Source: Blasia pusilla (Eukaryota; Marchantiophyta; Marchantiopsida; Blasiales). Taken from it: a DNA stretch of 64,000 nucleotides. A program made the translations under genes and the position numbers. Location of the stretch: NCBI GenBank assembly GCA_050084515.1, contig CM114274.1, positions 37,572,001 to 37,636,000 of the forward strand, read 5' to 3'. The notes beneath the pieces are model-generated. The model did not search any database. It worked only from the letters and a program-made list of their open reading frames with translations, and had not been told where the DNA came from. Shown here one piece after another: positions 31,932-44,364 of this stretch (within the stretch, counting starts at the first letter, position 1; every line of letters begins with the position of its first letter).

Positions 31932-34300
31932 GGGGGCTGGTATTCTGGCAGGAGAGAGTAAGAGAGGAGAGGAAGAGAGGAAGAGAGGAGAGTCTCTCTT
32001 CAAAAAAAAGGGCCAAATCCGCCTCCTCTCTTCAAAACTTTTTGACATATTTGAAATTTTTGTTTGCTTTCAAATTCAGGAAATCTTTAGAAGAGAGTAG
32101 GTAGTGGTCCACATTTGGCCCTAAAAAAACCTCCTCTTTCCTGGGGGCGAGAAAAAAGGAGACATCATAAGACCACCCTAAACATTTTTCCATCACTGTC
32201 CATGTGAGCCTAAGTTTCTTAACATTCCCTGTATCGGTCAACAAAAAGCAGTGCCCTTGGTATTTTTGTTGGAGGATCACCCGGATGGGTACCTCTCTTT
32301 TGCAGGGATTGTTGCCTGCATCATGGACTCCCCTAAATTGCCCCATAACCAACTTTCTGTCGGTTATGAATGGTGTCTGCTCAAGACCAACTTTCTGAAA
32401 TGTGAAAAAATCAGATCCTAAGGCTCAGAAACCGAGAAGCTGCACCCCTCCCAACCCGTAAGAAAGCTCACCATAAGAAACGAAAGATTTTTAGAAGTGA
32501 TTTTCTTCCACCCTGCACCCACGACGATCTAACGGGTTGGGAATCGAAATGGCAATCCGACGGTAGTAGGAATCTTGCACATCTTAGACAAGAAAAGAAG
32601 CCTACAATCGGTTGGACGAATGAAGGGAACGGCCAAAAGTCAAGAAGCCCCATACAATGCGTCGGTTGGTCTCACCGGAAAGAGTCCGATCACTCAAGCG
32701 ATCAACTGTCGGAATCGAGAGGTTCTGGAAATGGTTTAAAAGTTGCATTGGGCAAAAGCAAAAGTCGAATCATACGGGTTGCATTGTAATTCGAGTAGCT
32801 AAAAGAACACAATCCACAAGTCCAAAAACATATTCCAGAAAACTTTTACAAACACCATTATGGGTTGAAAAATCTCGTCCTTTATTACCTCCAAGGAACC
32901 TCGGAAATGTACATTGAACCTAGTCTATGATTTCTTGGCCTCGTCATCTACAAATTTACTCCTAACTCTCCTCGGTGACAGTACCAAAGGAATGTCCTGG
33001 GATTCAAGTGGCTCCTCTGGCCGATTGTAGACGGGGATCGAAAATGTTGGCGAATTCGAGAGCCTTGGCCCCCCCTAGGTACACCATAACGGTCCCATGT
33101 AACCTGTCTCGAGTCCCACCGCCTTCCTCGGCAGTATACCTTGTACGCTCTGCAATGTGACACCCATCCAGTATCAATATCTGCTCCGTCCCCGGTAATA
33201 CCACTATGGCAACCGCACAGGTAGAAGGAATCCAACACGTCTGAGAGAAGAAAAGAAGCCTACGCCTGCCTTTACGAGTTGAGGGGAAGGTGCCAAGGGA
33301 AGAAGCCCGCCAGATTGCCTGATCCGAAAGGGTCCGATCAGGCAACCTGTCGGAATCAGACAGGTTTCCTGGAGGTGGTAAAAAGGGTCCAGTGGTCAAA
33401 AAGCGAAAAGTTGCAAGGAGGATAAATCCGACGGGTTGCAGTGGTCATAAAGTGAAAATTGCAAGCAGGAGAAATCCGACGGGTTGAAAAGTAGAAGATC
33501 GTGGAGTACATAGACGATCACATTCGAAAAGACAAAATGATCAGCAAACATTTACAAGCACCACCATCGATCAAAAAATCTTCGCTTTATATCATCCGAA
33601 AAAAGCTCGGAATCAGTACATTTGATCTATTCTGAAATCTTTTGCCAAATTATCAAAAACTCCCTACTCCAAACGCTGCGGTCAAATTTTGGGTCGTTGA
33701 GTTCTTTGAACTCACTCGTCATCGTCCGAGAGCTCTTGCAAAATCACTTTCGGCCTTGCCCTCCCGATTTTGGGAATCGTTGGAAGTGACGATGGAGTCA
33801 CTACCAAGGGTGGCTCGAACCGAGCTCGGCCGGTGGAGAGTTGTACACCCAACGAGCCTTTCAGATTTCGCCTTTGCCTCCTTGCAAAGGTCAAGCATTC
33901 TGCCTTCCTCGAGGCGCAGAATGTTCTGCCACTCTGCCAGCGCCTCGATACTCGCCCTGAAAGGCCCACTAAGTCGAACACCAAGTCACCCGGCCTTGAG
34001 CAGAGCTTGATGAGCGTTTGCATCGGTGGCGACTTTTCCCTTCCTCCCGTAAGTGGGTATTGTCTTGCATGTAAATCCCGGGGAATTGTACAAACTATCT
34101 AAGTTTGCACCCATCGAGCATGGATCCACAGGATCCTGGATCTTGAACACTGAAATTGTGCTCGGGCGAACGAAGCAAAGACACGAGGAGTGGTCCATCA
34201 GTAAATCAAGACGAAACAATGTCGAAACTAAAGAAGTCGCCTTGAGAAGATTTTCAATAATCGACTTTGGATCAACCTATCGAGTCCGCGGGTTGTTTTG
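31932..34300. other. M2 non-coding terminal region
   Basis: Reverse-complement counterpart of M0 1881-3251, with extra sequence at 32560-33640 that includes several half-palindromes (CCGACGGGTTG). No conserved frame was found. The first 170 bp are the GA-rich subterminal tract. Confidence 0.6.
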
Positions 34301-34309
34301 TCCCGGACC

Positions 34310-34640
34310 AACTCGGCGGGTTGCGATTGCTTTTAGGTTTTCCAAGTTGATTTTGGTTTTCGGATGCAACCCGTCGGAAGGCGGACGGGTTCTTCGCCTA
34401 GACCGGCCCATGCTCGCTTTGAGAGCAACCCATCGATAACAACCCGTCGCTATTAGACGGGTTGCATCCAAAACAAAATCAATCGCAACACGTCGGGTTC
34501 GGCGGGTTGCGGTACACCGCGTTTTCCTGTGTATGTGGGAAAGATGCAACCCGTCGGAAACCGACGGGTTGCTCTCAACCGTGAGCATGGGTCGCTCTAG
34601 CCAAACAACCCGTTGCCTTCCGCGGGTTGCTCACGGACAA
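34310..34640. repeat. Palindrome cluster, gene A 3' flank (M2)
   Basis: At least six dyads or half-dyads, for example near 34367, 34439, 34496, 34546 and 34604. Same position as M0 1510-1880. Confidence 0.75.
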
Positions 34641-34699
34641 AAAAACCAGATTGACTCATTCTACACATCATTATAAGATAATTGAAATTATTGTACAGA

Positions 34700-37600
34700 A
34701 TTGAGCCTTACCCGAATCGACTCGTCGCGGATCGGAGTGGGTACTCATTTTTATGATCCAAGATTGTGCCGTCCTCCACTTTAGCGACCTCTTGACGACT
34801 TTGGAGGTTGAAGAGCTCGTCCTCGCTCCCTCGAGTCAACACCAAGAAGCGACCCTTGTCACTCGGATAGGGCGTGCGCAAAGGAGAACAAAAGTGCAAT
34901 CTGGTCATAAGTGAGCGGCAGATTCCACTCGGTACCTCGTCCGCCGGATTTTTTCGCCCCAAAGTCGCAACCCAGAGGGCGATCGGCGATCAAAGATCCA
35001 CCGCAACCTCTTCCACCACTCCATTCACCGCCCAGGTAGCGTGCCCGTTCGTTGGAGCTTCCGTCCCCAGCGTTGTCAATTTTTCGATGGCGGTTGTCGA
35101 CGCTTGAGAATCGAAGCTATTCGGCTCATCCGAAGAAAGAGGTGAACTAAAGGAGGACGCTTGTCCGGGTCGTTGTTTGTCTATGTCTTCCCAAGGATGA
35201 TGGGTGTATTCTCCTTGGGACAACCGGGCACCTCTCGCTCGCTTCTCCTAGTCTGGGGACGGCTTGTCCGGGGTTTCTATGACCTCGGATTCTGGTGGCG
35301 TTTTCTTCGCCGAGGACCTGGTCCGACCCTCTCTCTCGCTCTCGTCCGGACGATTCCGCCTCTGGCCTCTCATCTTGAGCTCTCTTTGGGAAGTCTCGGC
35401 CTCTGAATTTTCCCTCCCCTCGCCTTGCCTTTGAGACCATTTGTGGATTTGTCTTTGGTGTCCGGACCTTGACGCCAACTCGGTATCTCGTGGGCTTGCT
35501 CTTCCGCATCTCCTCGAAGAAGTCTTGAGGTGGACAAAATTGGGGATGTCGTCTTGTCCCGAGGCCCTTTGCATCATGAAGCACTCGTAAGTCCTTATCC
35601 GTGATGTCTTGAGGGTTGTTGAAGTCGAGCCAAATGGGGCAATTCTCCACCTCCCAATCCGACATGTCTTGACCCATCTCCACGTCGTACATGGAGAATG
35701 TCTCTGCATCCGGTGGCGAAGCCCACAATTTCAAGGTCGCCGGTAATTTTCCCCACGTACTGCGTTCTTACATTTGGACGAGGTACTTGAATACCATCCG
35801 TTGGGCGCTTTTAGTCGAACATTATCGGCCGTCTGCTCTTGTAGATCTCGCTTCTTCTTCGCTTGATCCCGTTTGTTACCCTCTACTTCTTCGTCAAGCT
35901 CGCCGAGGGAGGGCGCAAACCTTGAACATGGTCTTGAATCCGGGGTTCTTGGTTGGCTTGTCCCGGATGTCGTCGAGCCAAACCTCGTAATCTCGAACTT
36001 TCAAGGTTTGCTTCGGCGAATGGGCTCTAATCTTCCGAGCTCCGCTTGCGGACCGTCGGCAAAGACGGACTTCGATTACCAACGCATCCCGGAACGACCA
36101 TTCGGCGTAGCCAATGCGAGATCTTTGGATCGGACACACCTGGAGGATGGTGTGCCGCCCTCTTCCGGGCCTCGAGCCTCGAGCGATTTTCATCGATCGT
36201 ATCCTCTGAACTCGCTAATCCCGGATAACGCAAAAACGATGCACGCGATCCAGCGACACTTTCTCCCCAATCCAACCATGCGGATCTTCATCCCTCTTCC
36301 GCGATGCTTGATAATCGCCTTGAGCTCCTTGTAGAACTCGGACCAAGTTCGGGGTTGAGAATCTTGATGTATCATTTGCATCTTGCTCGCCCGTATATTT
36401 CGTTGGCGCAGATACAACAACTTGATGAATTTGGCGCTCAGACGCAAATACCTTCTCCCTCCGCTCGGCTCGGTGCGGCGCTTTTCTTGCGGCTTTGTAT
36501 CTTCGACCAACAAAGGATGGTTACTGGTGCATCTTGAGAAATAAACTTGTTTGCCCAAGTTTTCTTCTTAATCTGAGCACCCTTTGCAAGCATCTGATTG
36601 ATTTGACGAGGCATTGCCCAAGAACCTCTGTACTCTCCGGGTGCGTCGTAAGCACCTTCCTCACCCGATCGCGATCTTGGATCCAATGGTGGGTGACATT
36701 CCTTCCGATACAATCCCGCACATCCAAACTCAACCCGTCAGGAAATTACATGGGTTCTGCAACCCGTCGGAGTCCAACGGGTCGTCATGACTTCAGGGTC
36801 GGATTCTAGCAAAAAGCTAAATGATGCAACCCGCCGGAGTCCAACGGTTTGCATTCAGATTTGCTAATGCCAGGTAAGCAACTCGTCGGACTCGGCGGAG
36901 TTCTTTGCCGGATCTGACGCTTTTGGATGTTTTTAAGATTGCCTTTCGTCGGACTCGGCGACTTGTTTGATTGAACATAGATTTAACTAGTTTTTGGCCC
37001 AAAGCAAACCGTCGAAGTCCGCGGGTTGTTTGATAGGCCGCCTTGTGAGGTTGTTTTTAAGAATGCAACTCGTCGGACTCGACGAGTTGCTCAGTGATAA
37101 AGGAGGTTTAGAAGGTTTTTTCCCCAAAGCAACCCGTCGAGTCGATGGGTTGCTTGCCTCAGCTATTTTTCCCCATATCAACCCGTCGGAGTCCGAGTCC
37201 GGGTTGATTTCGCCAAAATAGTTTGAGGCAAGCAACCGTTTTGCCTGAGCAAAAGAATGCAACGCTTTCGAGTCAGAAGAGTTGCATTCTTAAAAACAAA
37301 CTCACAAGGTGACCTATCGAGCAACCCGTCGGACTCGACGGTTTGCTGCTGGGCCAAAACTAGTTAAATCTATGTTCAATCAAACAAGTCGTCGAGTCCG
37401 ACGAAGTTGCATTCTTCAAAAAACATCCTCACAAAGGATCGTCGAGCAACCCGTCGGACTCCGACGGTTTGCTTTGGGCCAAAAACTAGTTAAATCTATG
37501 TTCAATCAAACAAGTCATCGGAGTCCGACGAGTTGCACTCTTCAAAAAACATCCTCACAAGGCGGCCTGTCAAGCAACCCATCGGACTCCGACGGTTTGC

Positions 37601-38974
37601 TTTGGGCCAAAAACTAGTTAAATCTATGTTCCATCAAACAAGTCGTCGGAGTCCGACGAGTTGCAATCTTAAAAAAACATCCGGAAAAGCGTGGAGTCTA
37701 GCAACCCGTCGGAGTCCGACGAGTTGCTTCTGCCTAAACAAACCTAACCCATTCATCAATCGAGCAACTCGTCGGAATCCGACGAGTTATGAAAGTGTTA
37801 AAGATACTCACGTGTTCATGGCATGCATTGCCATCTCCACCGTCGCCATGTGATGAGGGTATGGGTGAAGGACCACTGCCTTCATGCAGAAATGTGCCTC
37901 CAATGAGTTGGGGCGCTCCTCCGCAAACTTGGTCCACGCCATGAACCTGTGATTTCCATCCCGAGATGAAGAAATGCGATTCCTCATCCGGCTGAATTCG
38001 TGCCCTCAACTTGCCTTTTCAAGTCCTGGTCTCGCATCCTCGAATGTGTCGAGATTTTCCAAGTCCTCCTCGGTAACGAGCTTGGGTTCCATGCTCGTCG
38101 TAAGGTGAACATAGAAGGAGAAAGTTGTCCACGTAGGAGGTCATCGCGCCCGATTGTTTTAGCTGCGATGTCCTCGTCAGATTTGCGGACGTATTCCATT
38201 GTCCTTAATCGGCAGAGTGGAATCCTCGGGCGTTGTGGCCCTCCATGAGTGCCATCCGCTTTACCACTGTCGAACCGGACAAGAGGAATAAGCTACACTG
38301 AAATCCCAATGAATTGCAATTCACATAATTAAAAAACCCATAACCTCTCTTACCCGCTCGAAAATGGAGTCGGTTTCTTGACCACTAACTTGTGCCGAGA
38401 CAGGGCTGGAAAATTGACTGGGAACTCGTCGATCCGATAGAGGTCGATGTCCTCCGCCGGGCTTGGATTCGAGAATGACCGCTCTCCGGCTTCTTCGGCC
38501 ATGTCCACCATCTCCACGCTGGCGGTCCTCATGACCTCGTCGTCATCGATTTGAACTGGTGTTGTTTCCACTATGTTGATTGTGTCCCCGGACCGTGGGG
38601 ACATTTCCGCATCTCAACACTTGCGGTTGACGGGCTGGCTATCGTCAATGGCTATCTTTTCTTTTTCCCGCCTCGCTTTAGCCAGTCGCCCTCTCTCATC
38701 GGCGTCAGGCGCTTCTTTTCTCTCTTTTCGTCGGCGATCCTTTTCTTCAAGGCCTGCGACGTCTCGGCCTCTTCGTTCTATTTATCTAGCGCCGCTTGAA
38801 CACGTCTCGCTAGAAGCACTTGGTTGTGCATCTCCGCTTCCCTTTCCCGCTCCTCGATTTCCTGCTGCCTAATTTCATTCGCCGAACGAGGCCCAGGAGA
38901 AGCTGACGCAGGAGTCCTAATGGACTTGGGAGTGAAGCTCCCAGACTTGTTGGCTTGTGTTTTTTTCCTCGTCA
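34700..38974 (-). pseudogene. Gene A (M2): ParB-like and methyltransferase-like protein
   Basis: Exon 1 (38974 to about 38357) starts MTRKK and has a charged coiled-coil stretch (RQQEIEEREREAEMHNQ). Intron 1 runs about 38356-38267. Exon 2 (about 38266-37812) is the ParB-like exon; one extra base at about 37965 puts the DGNHR segment out of frame. Intron 2 (37811-36723) holds the phased palindromes, and its acceptor AG is GG here. Exon 3 (36722-34700) encodes the conserved region seen in M4 and M0. It ends with DLLIADRPLGC (with one-base repair), EWNLPLTYDQIALLFSF and DKGRFLVLTRGSEDELF. That tail resembles an N6/N4 amino-methyltransferase core. This is the only copy with all three exons and the tail. 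Confidence 0.6.
36723..37811. repeat. Phased palindrome array in gene A intron 2 (M2)
   Basis: Dyad starts at about 37321, 37384, 37446, 37510, 37574, 37638, 37701 and 37764 give steps of 62-64 bp. Less regular ones lie between 36740 and 37180. Half-sites are CAACCCGTCGG or CAACTCGTCGG. Confidence 0.9.
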
Positions 38975-39250
38975 TTTTTGCCGGAAATGCCTCCACCTTT
39001 GCCCACGACAAATCCCTTGATCAGTCACCTTGCTGATGTCGAGATGGGAGCTTGTCTCGCCTTGATGGTTAGCTCGAATCATCCCGATATCGCTCGGTCG
39101 AACCGTCTCGCTCTCGTTCCCTCCTATCGACTCGCGATGTGTCGCCGCGTGAAATGCCCCTTCGTATCTGATCAGCTGCTGCGCGGGAGAGTGAGGAGTG
39201 AGGAATGAAGATCGCGAAATGAGAAACCGGAAATGAGCAATTTCTGCCCT

Positions 39251-39257
39251 ATTTATA
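39251..39257 (-). promoter_or_regulatory. Gene A TATA box (M2)
   Basis: Minus-strand TATAAAT followed by AGGG. Also present in M3 (47022-47028) and M4 (56184-56190), always followed by AGGGG(A) and about 280 bp from the first Met. Confidence 0.75.
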
Positions 39258-40202
39258 CTTTTCTAGCCGTTGGGCTGACCGTTGGGTCCCGTCGTCCTTT
39301 CGACGGCGACGTGCCGAATGTTACGGAAGTCCGGACGTGAAAAATCGCAACCCGTCGGAGTCCGATAGGTTGCGTGGCTCCGCCATCCTCGGTACGTCGC
39401 CACGTGCGCGAGCAACCCGTCGGAGACCGACGGGTTGAGCGCCTCTGTCGTCTTCGGAAAAGAACGCGAGGTACCCGCGCAACCCGTCGGAGACCGACAT
39501 GTTGGGTGCCTCCGCCATCTTGCGAACGTCGCCACGTGCGTGAGCAACCCGTCGGAGACCGACGGGTTTAGCGCCTCCGTCGTCTTCAGAAAACAACGCG
39601 AGGTACCCGCGCAAGCCGTCGGAGACCGACATGTTGCGCGCCTCCGCCTTGTTTGGGACGGGAACAGGACGTATTTTGGGCAATCCGTCGGAGAGTGTTG
39701 GGTTGCACGCTTCCCTCATCAAGGGTTAGGAACGATGGCTTCCCGTGCAAGTCGCCGAGTATGGTCGGCTCCACCACAAGCGACGCCTTGCGCAACCCGT
39801 TGGGCGGCGACGGGTTGCACGCCTCGCCGTCTTTGGGCTAAAGCGAGGCACCCCGAACTCGTTGGGAACAGACGGTTTGCACGCCTCCGGCATCTTTGAG
39901 CAAGAAGGAGCAGTATCCCAGCAAGTCGTCGGAGAGCGACGGGTTGCTCGCTTTGACAATGTTTAGCAGAAGCGTGCAACCCGTCCGATGCCGACGGGTT
40001 GCAAGCTTCGATAACCGGGTAATTTCTGAGTTACCAGGACTCCGATGGGTTCCAAGTGATGCGCAACCCTCTGCTTCCCAAATCCGATAACATATTGCAA
40101 CAGAATTGAATGTGTTCTGGTGGATCCATTGTGTCGACAATCTCCCCACCGAATTCATCTTGTCAAGTAAAAATCGTCAGAGTATCTGCATTTCCTATTC
40201 AC
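39258..40202. repeat. Divergent promoter region with palindromes (M2)
   Basis: About 945 bp between the two TATA boxes. Dyad starts near 39347, 39412, 39479, 39543, 39611, 39680, 39747, 39792, 39921 and 39976, mostly 64-69 bp apart. No ORF is conserved between copies here. Confidence 0.85.
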
Positions 40203-40209
40203 TATAAAT
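40203..40209 (+). promoter_or_regulatory. Gene B TATA box (M2)
   Basis: CTATAAATTAA about 60 bp before the ATG at 40266. Also in M3 (48207-48213) and M4 (54968-54974, minus). It is followed by repeated ATTCTC. Confidence 0.75.
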
Positions 40210-40265
40210 TAAATATTCTCATTCTCATTCTCATTCTTAGTCTCCTCCGTAGGAATCTTCTTGGA

Positions 40266-43200
40266 ATGGATAATTATGTTAAGCTCACTTGTGGCGTCAT
40301 TTGTGACCCTTCCTCAATCAGAAATCATTCGACCCCAAGCTCGTGAGTCTTTCGAGCGAGTGGATGAAAATTTTATGCATTCGATTTCTTCTTCAATTGG
40401 AACCATCTTTGTATCCAAAGATGTTAGGTGGAAAACGGAAGAGATAATAGGTGAGACGGTCCAGCCAGTGACCTCAGACCGTAAAGTATGGAATCTCCTA
40501 CCTGTCGCAAATGGTCAACACAGAGTTTACGGCCTGCCCCTGAATTCGTCTGTTTCCCAAGTAGACGGTCTAGAATTTCCTAGTGCTCCGAGCTCTACGT
40601 TTGCAACTCCAAGCTCTGCAGATCCGGCTTCGACTCCAACTTTGCACACTCGTAACAATGTTGTTCTTCTTGAAGAGATTCCGGATGTTATAAACCTCAG
40701 CGGATCTGTTGGACACCAATCGGGCCCTGTGTCCGCCTACTCGTTCCTCTTGCGAGTATCAGGCAATAGTTTGCTTTCGTCTCTGCCCTTGAAAATGTTC
40801 AAGCACATTCTCGTCGACGAGCCGCCGCCCACGTATGATGGTAATTGCATTTTTGAGTTGCCTCCACTTGATGCTCCTGCTCAAAAGAAGGATGGAGGCG
40901 CTTTGAAGGGTATGGGACGAAAAGTCGATTGTCATCGATGGAAAGGGCTTCAACGGACCGGTGCTTCCATCCCAGATGGTCCTTGGATTGTCTCCCGCCG
41001 CCAATGCGTGGGAGCCTTGGAGTGTAGAAGTCCAGCATGCCCGTATCTAGAGTGCAACGGGCGAGTCAATACGTCGCAATTCCCCCCCAAGAATGCAGAA
41101 ACTCCATACGAGGTGGGTGCCACAATACCGCCGAGAGGCCATCGATGTTCTCATTGTCAGGCATCACCCTTCTGCGTTGGAGCGTGTCCTGCATACATAT
41201 TTTTCATTGTCCATGACTTGGGCTCCACGTCAGAGTATACAAGGCTGGCAGTTCATGTTGGCTCCTACACTCATCTTGTGACCGATGCAATTCAAAGACA
41301 CATCAAGGAGGATGTGGCGAAGAAAGTAGCTGAGGTCTTCAGAAACTCTCCGGGTTCAAAGCTCGGGGTGATCAAGCTCACAACGGCATCACAAATTTGT
41401 GAACAATTGCTTGGAATCCCTGGACATGGCGAGATCACGGCGGTTGAGGAGAAAAAACTTTGGGGAAATCTCGCATTTCTCGCTGATCCTGAATGCTTCC
41501 GGAATTTGCTGCGTCAGATACGAGTTCTGGATGGAAAGACGACCGAAATAGATGCCATCGCCAGAATCAAGGCCAACTCCAGATTTCCATTCATTCAGAG
41601 ATGGCAGTTCATGGGCCAAGGAGGCGAGGGATCCAGGGCCTATGTCTTCAAAATGTCAACCACAAGTCCCTCGAGTGGCCTCGATCTTATAGATCGAATG
41701 AGGGAAGGGGAAGATCTTTATGGGTGGATTGCTATCCGGGAAGTGTTCTGGGGTGGAGAGGTTCAACCGGAGAGGGAAAGGTCGGATGCTTTCCATTGGC
41801 AACAGTCTATGACCCGGTACACCAAATCTTGCATCAAGGAGAATAAGAGGACAGAGCATGTCACTCTACCCAACGTTAAGGACAAAGAAACTTGAAGCAG
41901 GCCATGGACTGCCAGGAAGAACTTCATGGGTGGTGGAGGAAGCATGCGATTGAGGGGAAGTACAAAGAGTTGTGCTCTTGGTTGAGTTGGTGGACTGTAC
42001 GTATGAGACAATGGGGAAACTTCATGCGGCAGGTGAGTTCACTATTTTGTCTTGTCAAGCTCACGCTGAGAATTGTTTGTAAAGTTGTAGCTCAGGGTGA
42101 GAAGCGTGGGAATTATATGGATTTCAAACCCAAGAAACCAAGCAAGGCATCGGATCGACGGGTTGCCCGAGTGTGCAACCCGACAGAAACCGACGGGTTG
42201 CCCGAGTGTGCAACTCGACGGAAACCGACGGGTTGCCCGAGTGTGCAACCCGACGGAAACCGACGGGTTGCATCCAGATGTTTGGTGCAACCCGAGTGTG
42301 CAACCCGTCGGGACCCGATGGGTCACAGAGTCGTTCATGGGATGCCTCGGCCTTGCAACCCGTCGGGTTCCGACGGGTTGTAGTAGGTGGGTTTAAGGTT
42401 ACAACACGTCGGTTTCCGTCGGGTCGCAGAGTCGTTCATGGGATGCCTCGGGCCTGCAACCCGTCTGGTTCCGACAGGTCGCTTATTTCTTTGACTCCTG
42501 GGTTATTTTTGTTCCCTTCTAACATTGCCGTCGTTGCAGGGATTGAACGTTCATGAAAATGCCCTCTGCCCCAACATAAGTGGAGCGGAAAGTGTTCATT
42601 CCTCCTGGAGGTCGTCACAAGCATGCCAACAAATTTCACTTGTGGAGGCATGCCAACAAGACCAGGCAAGAGCAACGCTACAGATCTACAGCATCCCATA
42701 TCTTTCTCACAAAAGGCATAACAAAAGGAAAAGGGTCGTCGATCTACGAGCTCTATGTCAGGGCGGTTGTGAGATCTGGTGATGAAAAATTGTATGTCGA
42801 AGCCTTCAACCGGTGTGTAGCTAGAACTCCACTCGAGCAAGACGTACACATTGGTGGGCGGGTTTCAAGACGTCCCATACAGATGGTGGTAGAGCAGTCC
42901 GAACGAGACTCGTGGAGACCAGATAAGTATCTTGACTTTAGGCAGGTGAAGAGGCAGCATCGAGGAACGAATCCGGTGATTGATTTGGATGAGGAAATTA
43001 CACCGCCCATGTATTCGGGGACCCCGGACCCGTCCCAAATCCGTGATGGAGTTACTTCTCCAAAATCAGTGAATGTTTTATTTCAAAAGCCCTCCGTTGC
43101 AGGAAGTTCGCAACATCCTGTCACTGGGGTGGTTCAACAATATGGGATTCCGGTAATGGAGGTGGATTGCAACCTAAAACGGTGGCATATATCTCGGAGC

Positions 43201-44026
43201 AACCCAGGACGTGGACCCACATGCAGGGCAGGATCTGATGGCATTAGGAGAGCATGCGGCACTTTCCTAAATAAGAACTGTACAAGGATTGGACGACCTC
43301 TGCCTGGGTTTTGGGGACTCAAAACCTTTGATCGTTTCACAAGGACCGGGGATCAATTGAAGTACTTCTTCTGCCCAAATGAATCATGCGCTTTCCGGAA
43401 GTCTTATCCGGATGCTATTGGAGCTCCCGGGAATACCCCCACGATTTGGCCTATCGCCGCAGGCACGAACTGCACTCAAGACGAAGTGGACAATCTTACA
43501 AGTGCCGGTTTCATACTCGTAGACCGGGGAAGTTCGGAGCATGTTAGCATTCTGAGACCTTTCATTTAGTATTCAACCCAAGATTGATGTCAACATGTAC
43601 CCGGAGAAGGTGGATGATCTCAATCCATTATTTTGTTTGAGTCTAGAAATGGGATGAAGAGAAACAGAATGTGTAGGCCAACGGTGGAGAGAGCAAAACA
43701 ATTGCGGCGGCTCGGGAGGCAAAAATGGAGATCATCGCCACGAAAGATGTCTTGAGTGGCAATGGAATAGGAAGGATGTATTGGGTCAGGAACAACACTG
43801 TAAATTCAAGTGTCACAGGGGTGTATGTGGTGCACATCTGTTGCTTTCCCACATGTTCATGTCATGACTTTGTCCAAAGAGAGACAAGTGGTAAAAGGTA
43901 TTTTCCTTGTAAGCACATGTACTATGTGTTGCTGGTAGTTTTAAGAGAGTCGGAGGTAGGAGTAGGAATCCACCAACCAATTCTGTCCCTCAAAGAAGTG
44001 CGAAGTATTTTAAACAAACCACTTTG
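40266..44026 (+). pseudogene. Gene B (M2): SWIM-finger MULE-like transposase, core deleted
   Basis: Exon 1 (40266-42030) starts MDNYVKLTCG. A small indel near 40295 shifts the frame, after which it is open to 41895. It has a Cys-rich zinc-binding region (CVGALECRSPACPYLEC and CSHCQASPFCVGAC, about 41006-41200). After GEDLYG (about 41720) it jumps directly to GWIAIREVFWGG: 77 codons present in M3, including the presumed catalytic core, are deleted in frame. Then come WQQSMTRYTKS and ELHGWWRKHAIEGKY. Intron about 42031-42539. Exon 2 (42540-44026) has VMEVDCNLKRWHIS, CPNESCAFRKSYPDA and a C-terminal SWIM finger, CSCHDFVQ...FPCKH (43852-43918). The family resembles plant MULE-like transposases with SWIM fingers. 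No transposition from this copy is expected. Confidence 0.7.
42031..42539. repeat. Gene B intron with palindromes (M2)
   Basis: GT donor after ATGCGGCAG and an AG acceptor before GGATTGAACGTTC. It contains dyads near 42175, 42210, 42245, 42300, 42354 and 42460. Around 42160-42270 the unit CGACGGGTTGCCCGAGTGTG repeats at about 35 bp. Confidence 0.75.
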
Positions 44027-44364
44027 AGGATGCAAAATGAGGTTTTAGATTGTACTTTTATTTTTTTCTCAACCTTCACTATGAGCTTGAACTCTATTCA
44101 TCCCGGGGAAAATGATAGATTTTTTCCAGACCGTGGATGGAAAAAGTGATTGGTTCCACACTTATGATTCCACTGATTTTTCAGTTTTGTAAATTTTGTG
44201 CAATTTGCAACTCGTCGGACTCACAGGGGTTGCCAAAATATGGAAGAGGAAAAAAAAAAAAAAGCGTGGGATTGTTTAATAAATGAACAAAAAGTGCAAA
44301 AAATTCACACAAAAAGTTTCCTCTCTTCAACCCAACGGAAACTCTCTTAAAAAAAAGTATCTAT

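Noticed and set aside
39340-40090. Palindromes as transcription terminators
   Set aside because: They lie upstream of both genes and in introns, have no U-tract, and intrinsic terminators of this kind are bacterial.
40261-41895. Gene B of M2 as an intact functional gene because of its 544-codon frame
   Set aside because: The first codons are frameshifted relative to M3 and M4 (the frame opens at TTG), and the catalytic core is deleted.
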